Shown: positions 30,406 to 37,684 of the stretch, in pieces
Layout: every line of letters starts with the position of its first letter
Position numbering within the stretch: position 1 is the stretch's first letter
NCBI RefSeq assembly: GCF_900109825.1
Contig: NZ_FOBL01000003.1
Coordinates: forward strand, 51,154-115,153
Direction: 5' to 3'
DNA from: Alkalibacterium putridalgicola
GTDB taxonomy: Bacteria; Bacillota; Bacilli; Lactobacillales; Carnobacteriaceae_A
Length of the DNA: 64,000 bases
The notes under the pieces: generated by a model
What the model was told of the DNA's origin: nothing
The model's input: only the letters and a program-made list of their open reading frames with translations
Databases searched by the model: none
Made by a program: the position numbers and the translations under genes

Positions 30406-32598
30406 TTAAATCGTACAGCTTTCACAGGCGTTGGCTCCGATTTCTTCTTCGTCATCGGTAAAGGTTCGCACGTAATAGATCGACTTCACACCTTTTTTAT
30501 GGGCATAGTGTCTCAGAATAGTCAGATCCCGGGTCGTCTGTTTATTGGTGCGCCCTTCTTTCCATTCATACAAGCCTTCTGGAATCGCCGAACGCATAAA
30601 GAGTGTCAGGCTCATCCCCTGATCCACATGTTTTTGAGCCGCTGCATACACATCGATGACTTTACGCATATCCATATCATAGGCACTGGTGTAATAAGGC
30701 ATCGTTTCATTGGATAAGTAGGGGGCCGGGTAATAGGTCTTCCCAGTCAGTTTTTCCTGACGTTCCTCCACTAAGCGCGTGATCGGATGCAGGCTGGCAG
30801 AAGTCTCATTCACATAACTGATGGATCCTGTCGGCGCTACAGCCAGACGGTTCTGATGATAGAGACCGTATTTTTGAACATCAATTTTCAGCTGTTCCCA
30901 GTCTGCTTTAGACGGAACAGCAATACCACGATCATTGAACAGGTGCTCGACTTTTTCGTGTTCGAAGGTAAAGGATTTTTCAGTATACTTGTCGAAGTAC
31001 TTCCCTGAGGCATAATCCGATTTTTCAAAGTTATGGAACACTTCTTGCCGTTCTCTAGCCATTTCATTACTGGCTTTCAATGTGTAGTAATTCAGCAGCA
31101 TGAAGTAGATATCCGTGAATTCGATCGATTCCGGCGAACCATAATGCATTTGGTTCAACGCAAAAAACGTGTGCATCCCCATAGCGCCCAAACCGATCGT
31201 ATGGTACTTGTCATTCCCGTTTTTCACAGTCGGCACCGCATCGATACTCGAATGGTCAGTCACATAGGTGAGCGCCCGGACCATCGTATTGATCGACTGT
31301 TCAAAGTCAGGCGTATTCATCAAGTTGACGACATTCGTTGAGCCTAAGTTGCAGCTGATGTCGGTCCCCATCACTTCATATTCCTGATTATCTTTAATTA
31401 TGGAAGGTTCCTGGATCTGCAGGATCTCGCTGCATAAATTGCTCATCGTTATCGTGCCATGGACCGGATTTTCCCGGTTCGCTGTGTCGATATTGATGAT
31501 ATAAGGATAGCCGGATTCCTGCTGAAGCTTGGAAATTTCATTTTCGAGTTCACGTGCATTGATTTTCGTTTTTCTAATCTCCGGATCAGCGACCAGCTTG
31601 TCGTACTCTTCTGTAATATCCACATATGAGAATGGCTTGCCGTAGAGGCGTTCGACATCATAGGGGCTGAAAAGATACATTTCTTTGTTTTCAGCAGCCA
31701 GTTCATAAAACTTGTCCGGTACCACAAGACCTAAAGACAGCGTTTTGACACGTACTTTTTCATCTGCATTTTCTTTCTTTGTGGATAAGAAACGCAGGAT
31801 ATCCGGATGGAAGACGTTCAAATAGACCGCTCCAGCCCCGTTCCGCTGTCCAAGCTGATTGGAATAGCTGAAACTGTCTTCTAAAAGTTTCATGACAGGC
31901 AGGACACCGCTTGAAGCATTCTCGATGTGCTTGATCGGATCACCCGCTGCTCTCAGATTCGTCAGGTTCACCCCGACACCTCCACCGATGCGTGACAGCT
32001 GAAGCGCCGAGTTGATCGTGCGGCCAATGCTGTTCATATCATCCATCGTCTGGATCAGGAAACAGGACACAAATTCGCCCCGTCGCTTACGTCCGGCATT
32101 CAAGAATGTCGGTGTGGCCGGCTGATAACGCTGATTGATGATCTCCTCAGCAATATGACTGGCCAGCCCCTCATCACCATCTGCCAGATACAAGGCATTG
32201 AAGGCGATCCGGTCCTCAAAGCGTTCCAGATACTGCTTGCCGTCGTTGGTTTTCAGCGCGTACTGTGTGTAAAACTTATATGCGCCCATGAACGAGCGGA
32301 ACCGGAATTGCTTGGCATACAACTCTTCAAATAACCGATCGAGAAATGCTTCTGAATACTTTTCAATAAATTCCCTCTCGATAAAGTCATGAGTCATTAA
32401 GTAAGTCAGTTTTGCTTTGACACTATCGAAAGGGACAGTGTTTGGATCGATATGTTCTTTGAAGAAAGCCTGGACTGCTTCCTGATCTTTATGCAAAGGT
32501 ATCTGATTATCCACAGGCCGGTTGATTTCATTGTTGAGTCTAAAATAAGTTACTTCTTTTGACTTTTCATTTCGTGTGCTGGTCGATACCAAGGTCAT
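30406..32598 (-). CDS. nrdE: class Ib ribonucleoside-diphosphate reductase alpha subunit
   Basis: Catalytic subunit reducing ribonucleoside diphosphates. The 730 residues start with the short class Ib N-terminus (YFRLNNEINRP) without the ATP cone. Seen are GVNLTNLRAAGDP, the active-site cysteines in NLCSEIL, and the tyrosine pair near the C-terminus in LAVAPTGSISYVNE. The redox-active tail is Cys725/Cys728 (ACESCTI), which receives electrons from NrdH. The start overlaps nrdI by 32 bases; the ribosome site there (AGTGGTGA) is weak, so translation probably depends on coupling to nrdI. Confidence 0.97.
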   Translation of the reverse strand: MTLVSTSTRNEKSKEVTYFRLNNEINRPVDNQIPLHKDQEAVQAFFKEHIDPNTVPFDSVKAKLTYLMTHDFIEREFIEKYSEAFLDRLFEELYAKQFRFRSFMGAYKFYTQYALKTNDGKQYLERFEDRIAFNALYLADGDEGLASHIAEEIINQRYQPATPTFLNAGRKRRGEFVSCFLIQTMDDMNSIGRTINSALQLSRIGGGVGVNLTNLRAAGDPIKHIENASSGVLPVMKLLEDSFSYSNQLGQRNGAGAVYLNVFHPDILRFLSTKKENADEKVRVKTLSLGLVVPDKFYELAAENKEMYLFSPYDVERLYGKPFSYVDITEEYDKLVADPEIRKTKINARELENEISKLQQESGYPYIINIDTANRENPVHGTITMSNLCSEILQIQEPSIIKDNQEYEVMGTDISCNLGSTNVVNLMNTPDFEQSINTMVRALTYVTDHSSIDAVPTVKNGNDKYHTIGLGAMGMHTFFALNQMHYGSPESIEFTDIYFMLLNYYTLKASNEMARERQEVFHNFEKSDYASGKYFDKYTEKSFTFEHEKVEHLFNDRGIAVPSKADWEQLKIDVQKYGLYHQNRLAVAPTGSISYVNETSASLHPITRLVEERQEKLTGKTYYPAPYLSNETMPYYTSAYDMDMRKVIDVYAAAQKHVDQGMSLTLFMRSAIPEGLYEWKEGRTNKQTTRDLTILRHYAHKKGVKSIYYVRTFTDDEEEIGANACESCTI

Positions 32599-32950
32599 TC
32601 ACCACTTTCTTTAATTTCAAAACGTCTTCATCATTCCCCTGAAATTCGAATCGATGGAGTAAGGGCACGTTATAGTCCTGTGCGATATCTTTGGCCGTGA
32701 AGACGTACAGTTGACCAAAGTTTATATTTCCTCCCCCCGCGACTCCTTTTAACCATTGACTATTCTCTCCGGTCTCAAGAAAGTCGTCCCATATTTCAGT
32801 GACTTCTTTGTCATAAGTAGGCGTTACTATGATAAAAGGTTCATTCATTTTAACAAACGGATCTGCCGGATTTAATTCCAGTACATCCATTCTCAGCTTC
32901 TCTACAAACTTACGTGTCTGACCAGTCAGTGTAAAAAAGACCACTTTCAT
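32567..32950 (-). CDS. nrdI: flavodoxin-like class Ib RNR activator
   Basis: Supplies oxidant to assemble the Mn-tyrosyl cofactor of NrdF. The 127 residues show FTLTGQTRKFVEKL, a phosphate-binding FMN loop, then ITPTYD (VTPTYDKEV), GNINFGQLYV and a GGGNINFG flavin-contacting loop. It lies 4 bases after nrdH and overlaps nrdE, giving the order nrdH-nrdI-nrdE-nrdF. No signal peptide. Confidence 0.96.
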   Translation of the reverse strand: MKVVFFTLTGQTRKFVEKLRMDVLELNPADPFVKMNEPFIIVTPTYDKEVTEIWDDFLETGENSQWLKGVAGGGNINFGQLYVFTAKDIAQDYNVPLLHRFEFQGNDEDVLKLKKVVNDLGIDQHTK

Positions 32951-32954
32951 ATTG

Positions 32955-33188
32955 CTAAGCCAATCTGTTCAGTATATCGGGTCTGAAACCATTAAAAGCT
33001 TCAATGCCTTCTGCTATGACAACTGGCAGCGAGCTGAACCCCATTTTTTTCACTTCATCAATGGCTTCACCATTCTGTTCCACATCTTTTTCTTCAAAGG
33101 GTATTCCCTTATTCTCCAGATATTTTTTTGTAAATTGACATTGCATACAATTCGGTTTTGAATAAACGATCACTGATGATTCTTGCAT
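32955..33188 (-). CDS. nrdH: NrdH redoxin (glutaredoxin-like)
   Basis: Small dithiol electron donor for NrdEF. From the chosen ATG the protein has 77 residues and the active site CMQC (Cys14, Cys17) in VYSKPNCMQCQFTKKYL, plus the family tail FNGFRPDILNRL. The start was moved 15 codons inside the longest frame because GGAGG lies 8 bases before this ATG and the upstream extension is not homologous to redoxins. It is the first gene of the class Ib operon, behind two NrdR boxes. Confidence 0.95.
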   Translation of the reverse strand: MQESSVIVYSKPNCMQCQFTKKYLENKGIPFEEKDVEQNGEAIDEVKKMGFSSLPVVIAEGIEAFNGFRPDILNRLA

Positions 33189-33315
33189 TATAATTACCTC
33201 CATTATCCATGTTCTGAGACAACAAGATGTCACGGTTTTTCAGTAAGTTTCCGTCTGATCCATCTCCCTGTTCGATAATCTTATTTTACATCAGTCATTT
33301 TCAAAATCAAGGGGA

Positions 33316-33364
33316 ACACACTACATATACCAAAATAATGTATAACACATACAACATATAGTGT
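33316..33364 (-). promoter_or_regulatory. two NrdR boxes and promoter region of nrdHIEF
   Basis: Two imperfect palindromes match the NrdR consensus: ACACACTACATATACC (33316-33331) and ATACAACATATAGTGT (33349-33364). Their starts are 33 bases apart, about three helical turns, as usual for NrdR. AT-rich promoter-like sequence (TATACA) lies between. They predict repression of nrdHIEF by NrdR with ATP or dATP; the nrdR gene is not in this window. Confidence 0.8.
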
Positions 33365-33374
33365 TTTGGATACA

Positions 33375-33422
33375 GAAAAAACCTTCCTCACACTGCAGTT
33401 ATACTGCATCAAGGAAGGGTTC
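33375..33422 (-). terminator. terminator of yabA
   Basis: Minus strand: AACCTTCCTTGATGCAGTAT pairs with ACTGCAGTGTGAGGAAGGTT (mismatches in the middle), followed by six T. It lies 33 bases beyond the yabA stop. Confidence 0.88.
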
Positions 33423-33454
33423 TAATTAAATTTTTTCGAATAGTTGATATACAT

Positions 33455-33799
33455 TTATCTTCGTTCACCGTAGATGACTTCCAGACAAAATGCACAGGGC
33501 TCATCGCCATCTCTTCTTGAGCCATAAAATAAATTACAGACATGAAAGCCGTCTTCATATATTTTTTCAAGATTCAAGCGAGACTTTGTCATACCAGAAT
33601 CAGTCATTTGTTTCTCGATCGACTGCTGTTTTATTATTTCTGCTAAGCGATCTCTGAGATGTTGGTTTTCCATTCGCAGCACATTGTTTTCTTCGGTTAA
33701 GTGAGATAATTCTTCTTTGATATTCTTGATTGTACTTAACGTGGCTTCTGCTTGGGACTCCAGCTCAGAAAATGTATCATGCAATTCTTTTTTATCCAT
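33455..33799 (-). CDS. yabA: replication initiation control protein YabA
   Basis: Binds DnaA and the DnaN clamp and restrains replication initiation. The 114 residues have an N-terminal leucine-zipper coiled coil (about 5-55, with LSHLTEENNVLRMENQHL) and a C-terminal zinc-binding region with Cys88, Cys102 and Cys105 (CNLFYGS...PCAFCLEVIYG). It follows holB by 135 bases. In Bacillus subtilis yaaT (ricT) sits between holB and yabA; no such gene is present here. Confidence 0.95.
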   Translation of the reverse strand: MDKKELHDTFSELESQAEATLSTIKNIKEELSHLTEENNVLRMENQHLRDRLAEIIKQQSIEKQMTDSGMTKSRLNLEKIYEDGFHVCNLFYGSRRDGDEPCAFCLEVIYGERR

Positions 33800-33934
33800 T
33801 TTTCACCACTTCTTTACTCTTCTTAGCTTATTTGTTAGTGATGCATGGACCGAAGAAATGTCCTCTTACATCTTTACCTAGCATACCATGATTACCATAA
33901 AAAAGCCAAATGTACACAATATCTTATTAAATTT

Positions 33935-34927
33935 CTACAGAGATCTTTTCATAGCTGCCAGCATTTTTAGAGCAGACATTTCAAGTACGCCCTGTGCGGC
34001 AACATTACTGTCCAGATATTTTTTTCCTGTCAGAATGATGTCCATCAGGTCGGCAAGCGTTACTGCACTTAATCGATCAGCTTCTTCCTGGATCCTAGTC
34101 TGATACTTCAGATAGCCGATAGAATAGTCTTTTGAAAGCTGAGTATTCAGTATATCCTGTAAAATGACCAGAAAGAGATCCAGGACCCGATGATACTCTG
34201 CTTTTTCCTTAACCAGAGGCATGATATCCGTGTGAACATAAATGAAGGCCTGATCATCTTTTTTAGAAAAGGCTACATACCATTTCCACACAGCCTCTAT
34301 TAAAGCAGTAAGATTTTCATTCTCCGACAGTTCAAGGGCCTGTTCTGTATCACTGGTCAACTGACTCAGTACAGACGCCCGTTCCTTAGACAAACCGGCT
34401 TCTTCCAGAGCCTGCATCCGGTGTTCTTTTGACAGCTGAGGGAAATGGATCAGCTGGACACGGGATAGTATCGTTGGCAGCAGCTGATGCTTAGCGGTCG
34501 TCATTAATATGACGACGATATCACCATCCGGCTCTTCCAGAAACTTCAACAGACTGTTGGCCGCCTGAGTCGTCATCTTTTCGACATCTTTCACCATCAC
34601 CAGTTTCTTTCTACCTTCCATCCCGCTTCTGGTAAATTCCTGCTTTAATCCTCTAACCTGGCCGATTTTGATCGACAAGCCCTCCGGCTCCAACTCGATG
34701 ACATCGGGATGCTGGTGAGAAGCGATCCGCTGACACGTATGACATTCTCCGCAGGGGCCATCAGAAAAGTTCTGACAGAACAAACTCTGAGCTATCCATA
34801 ACGCCGTCTCTTTTTTACCTGTGCCTGTCTTGCCGTCAAATAAATAGGCATGCTGCAGGTTATCTTTTTTAATTAACTGAAGAAACAGCCGCTGAATGCT
34901 CGGCTGTTTGATTGTTGTGGTAGACAT
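33935..34927 (-). CDS. holB: DNA polymerase III delta' subunit
   Basis: Clamp-loader subunit. The 330 residues include HAYLFDGKTGTGKKETA, a Walker-A-like loop at 31-40, a zinc module with Cys51, Cys59, Cys62 and Cys65, and VMVKDVEKMTTQAANSLLKF with the SRVQ sensor-1 segment (TILSRVQLIHF). The C-terminal collar domain is present. It follows yaaQ by 18 bases in the tmk-yaaQ-holB-yabA unit. Confidence 0.94.
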   Translation of the reverse strand: MSTTTIKQPSIQRLFLQLIKKDNLQHAYLFDGKTGTGKKETALWIAQSLFCQNFSDGPCGECHTCQRIASHQHPDVIELEPEGLSIKIGQVRGLKQEFTRSGMEGRKKLVMVKDVEKMTTQAANSLLKFLEEPDGDIVVILMTTAKHQLLPTILSRVQLIHFPQLSKEHRMQALEEAGLSKERASVLSQLTSDTEQALELSENENLTALIEAVWKWYVAFSKKDDQAFIYVHTDIMPLVKEKAEYHRVLDLFLVILQDILNTQLSKDYSIGYLKYQTRIQEEADRLSAVTLADLMDIILTGKKYLDSNVAAQGVLEMSALKMLAAMKRSL

Positions 34928-34945
34928 TGCTCGTCTCCCTTGCGT

Positions 34946-35275
34946 TTAGAATTGTAAAAATTGATCGATCGGTAAAACAAAAATCGTGGCACCGCCAACT
35001 TCAACATTTACTGGATATGTCAGATCCGATTCCAGCGTGAAGTCGTAAGACGGTGGGCTCATCATGGTTTGACTGCGCGTTGAACAGTTTTCTTTGATCA
35101 GTTCAAGCGTCTCATCAACCTTTCTGTCCTCGACACCCATTAAGAATGTAGTGTTCCCTGCTCTCAAGAATCCGCCTGTAGAAGATAATTTCGTTGCCCG
35201 GATACCATTTTCAACAAACTCATCCGCCAGACGCTTACTATCCTGATTCTGTACGATTGCTACGACTAATTTCAT
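34946..35275 (-). CDS. darA: cyclic-di-AMP receptor DarA/PstA (YaaQ)
   Basis: PII-like trimeric protein that binds c-di-AMP. The 109 residues begin MKLVVAIVQNQDSKRLADEF and contain the conserved ATKLSSTGGFLRAGNTTF binding loop and the C-terminal GGATIFVLPIDQFLQF. Its target is unknown in most bacteria. It lies between tmk and holB, the conserved location in Firmicutes. A GAGG site precedes the ATG. Confidence 0.95.
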   Translation of the reverse strand: MKLVVAIVQNQDSKRLADEFVENGIRATKLSSTGGFLRAGNTTFLMGVEDRKVDETLELIKENCSTRSQTMMSPPSYDFTLESDLTYPVNVEVGGATIFVLPIDQFLQF

Positions 35276-35320
35276 CTTACTTCATCCTCTCTTATGAACC
35301 GCTCTATCATGCTTAGATTT

Positions 35321-35950
35321 TCAGATTCTTGCCTTGACGATTTTCCATACATCCTCAAATACTTTTTCTTCAGACTGACTCGCATCTACCGTGACAAAAC
35401 GATTGGGTTCTGCCTCGATCAAAGCCAGATAACCTTTTCTCACTTCTTCATGAAAGGCCACTTCTTCCAGCTCAAGGCGGTCTTGCGTGCGGTTGGAATT
35501 TTTATCTTTTATTCGATTAAGCCCAACTTCTGCATCCACGTCTAAATAGATCGTCAGATCTGGTCTCAATCCTTCGATGGCAAATTCATTTATTGCCTTG
35601 ACTTCTTTGATCCCGATCCCTCTAGCCTGACCCTGGTAAGCGATAGAACTGTCTACAAATCGGTCACATAGTACGATATCTCCTCTTTGTAGTGCAGGAT
35701 TGATTTTTTCCACAACATGCTGACGTCGCCCGGCTGCCAGCAAAAGGGCTTCAGTTCGGTCATCCATGTTCGTATGTATCGGATCCAGCAAGATAGCTCT
35801 TATTCTTTCAGCTATTTCGCTGCCTCCCGGTTCTCTTGTAACGACTAAAGGTCTGGTGGTGGTCTGCTTTATTGCTTCGACTAACCGTTTTACAACACTC
35901 GATTTTCCTGCACCATCCGGTCCTTCGATCGTGATAAATAATCCACTCAC
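35321..35950 (-). CDS. tmk: thymidylate kinase
   Basis: Phosphorylates dTMP to dTDP. The 209 residues include the P-loop GPDGAGKSS (10-18), TREPGGSEIAERIR, the DRF motif in LCDRFVDSSIAYQG, and the LID region with Arg residues near KDKNSNRTQDRLE. The start is GTG preceded by GGAGG 8 bases upstream. It is the first gene of the tmk-yaaQ-holB-yabA unit and, like the nrd genes that follow, serves DNA precursor supply. Confidence 0.96.
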   Translation of the reverse strand: MSGLFITIEGPDGAGKSSVVKRLVEAIKQTTTRPLVVTREPGGSEIAERIRAILLDPIHTNMDDRTEALLLAAGRRQHVVEKINPALQRGDIVLCDRFVDSSIAYQGQARGIGIKEVKAINEFAIEGLRPDLTIYLDVDAEVGLNRIKDKNSNRTQDRLELEEVAFHEEVRKGYLALIEAEPNRFVTVDASQSEEKVFEDVWKIVKARI

Positions 35951-36253
35951 AAAACTTCCTCCATCTATAACTCGATTCTACCTTCATTATACGTTAGATA
36001 GTACAGTGTTGTCTATTCTAAAAAAGAGTTCCATCCATGGATACTAAATAGTGAACGTATTAGTCACTATTTTTCTAAAAGCTTAGGTAGCCTCAAGCAT
36101 TGAACTTTCATAAAAAAATCAGCTCCATTTTTCCATAATGATTGCGCGACTATATATCTATATCCTGTCTAATTCAATTCATTGTATAGAATAGATCATC
36201 ACGCTGTGACAAAATAAGACTTTTGGATATCATCGCTTTTCATCTAAAGATAA
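35951..36253. other. intergenic region upstream of tmk
   Basis: About 300 AT-rich bases with short repeats of no clear meaning (TAGTGAACGTATTAGTCACTA near 36045-36066 is an imperfect palindrome). The tmk promoter should lie here; TATACGTTAG-like sequence near 35985 is the only candidate seen. No gene, RNA family or array was recognised. Confidence 0.5.
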
Positions 36254-36293
36254 CCGACAAAAAACGACTGTATCAGACAGCCGTTTTTTGTCG
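36254..36293 (-). terminator. terminator of the MDR oxidoreductase gene
   Basis: CGACAAAAAACG...CGTTTTTTGTCG forms a long palindrome with GGCTGT/ACAGTC in its centre; on the minus strand six T follow the inner stem. It ends 23 bases beyond the stop at 36316. Confidence 0.85.
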
Positions 36294-36315
36294 AACGTTA
36301 TACCTTTTTTTAGTC

Positions 36316-37257
36316 TTATCCCTCTGATTTAATAACGATTTTCCCCACGGCATGATGCGTTTCACTCAATTCATGAGCTTTGTATATTCCTTTTTCACTC
36401 AAGGGAAAGGTCGAACCGATCACGGATCTTAGATTCCCTTGCTCCATCAAATCGGCAAGTTCTTTTAGCTGCTCTCCATTCGGTGTCAGCCAAATATTAT
36501 TAAATGTGACATCGGCTTTCTCGATCCACTCTTCTTCTGCTTCTGCAACTATGGAAACAATTCTGCCTGTATGAGGTTTCACAACTTTAAAACTGTCTTT
36601 CAGAACTTCACCGCCGATTGTATCAAAAACCATATCTACGCTGTTTAACAGCTCGCTGAATTCTTCCTTTCGATAATCAATGAACTGATCGACACCTAAG
36701 TCCATCAGTAACTCTTTGTTTTTACCGCTTGCTGTAGAGATAACAAAGGCGCCTTTATTTTTTGCCAGCTGGACAGCATATGTGCCGACGCCACCGGCCC
36801 CTGCGTGAATGAGGATTTTTTCTCCAGCTGCCAATTTACCATAATCAAATAGAGCCTGAAAAGCAGTCAGTCCCGCTAAAGGAACAGCAGCAGCTTCCTC
36901 AAACGAAACATTTTCAGGAATAGGAGCAAGCAAATGATCGTCCACCGCAGTATACTCAGCATATGTGCCGAATCGAGTGGTTTCAGGTCGTGCAAACACC
37001 CGATCACCAGTTTTCCAGCCAGTAACTTTACTGCCAATCTCATATACTTCGCCTGCAACATCCCAACCTAAAATAATCGGGAAGTCCCAAGGAAGCATTT
37101 GCTTGAGGTAACCTTCTCTTAACTTCCAATCAATAGGGTTGATCGAGGTGGCTTTGACTTTTACCACAACTTGATGTTCCTTCGGTGTAGGCATCGGTAC
37201 TTCTGCTTCTTTCAATTTTTCTTTTCCACCATATTCTTCGATAATAATAGCTTTCAT
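36316..37257 (-). CDS. zinc-independent NADP-dependent oxidoreductase (MDR family)
   Basis: A 313-residue medium-chain dehydrogenase/reductase of the quinone-oxidoreductase type. Seen are the N-terminal GroES-like domain (VVVKVKATSINPIDWKLREG, ILGWDVAGEVYEIG) and the Rossmann motif ILIHAGAGGVGTYAVQLAK (about 140-158). The structural and catalytic zinc cysteines of alcohol dehydrogenases are absent. Substrate is unknown; relatives reduce quinones or enals. The start is set at the inner ATG because GGAGG lies 8 bases before it. It is monocistronic. Confidence 0.88.
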   Translation of the reverse strand: MKAIIIEEYGGKEKLKEAEVPMPTPKEHQVVVKVKATSINPIDWKLREGYLKQMLPWDFPIILGWDVAGEVYEIGSKVTGWKTGDRVFARPETTRFGTYAEYTAVDDHLLAPIPENVSFEEAAAVPLAGLTAFQALFDYGKLAAGEKILIHAGAGGVGTYAVQLAKNKGAFVISTASGKNKELLMDLGVDQFIDYRKEEFSELLNSVDMVFDTIGGEVLKDSFKVVKPHTGRIVSIVAEAEEEWIEKADVTFNNIWLTPNGEQLKELADLMEQGNLRSVIGSTFPLSEKGIYKAHELSETHHAVGKIVIKSEG

Positions 37258-37630
37258 TTGCTTCTCCTCCATATTCATACTGAGAATGTCATAACTTCTT
37301 ACAAATAATAAGTGTACCCAAAATCAAAAGAGAAAGCTAATTTTATGTGTTATCAGTATATAAGAATCATTTCCCTATACTCTTTCTCCTGCCCATGGTC
37401 GTTTTTCACTCTAGCTGAATATCATGTTTTCACTCATTACTCCAGATAGAAAGCGGCGGTCATATTGTCTTTCAGAATTAATTTCTAATATTCAGGAGTG
37501 ACGATCGAAAGCAACCTTTTTATTTTTCCAGCCTTTAATAAAATATGATCAGGCTGTCAACAAAAAGCAGCGATTCATCGTCTGTTTTTTATGCATTACT
37601 TATTTGATGACCAATACACTAAATTGTTTA
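37258..37630. other. intergenic region between the surface nuclease and oxidoreductase genes
   Basis: Non-coding and AT-rich. It contains GAAAGCGG-CGG-TCATATTGT (37449-37468), which matches 17 of 20 bases at 18590-18609 beside array A. No promoter, RNA family or open frame was convincing. Confidence 0.5.
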
Positions 37631-37669
37631 CAAAAAAACAGGCCGATAGTTTTTACACTATCGGCCTGA
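37631..37669 (-). terminator. terminator of the surface nuclease gene
   Basis: CAGGCCGATAGT pairs perfectly with ACTATCGGCCTG around a 6-base loop; on the minus strand seven T follow. Confidence 0.95.
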
Positions 37670-37684
37670 ATTCCTGTTTATTTA

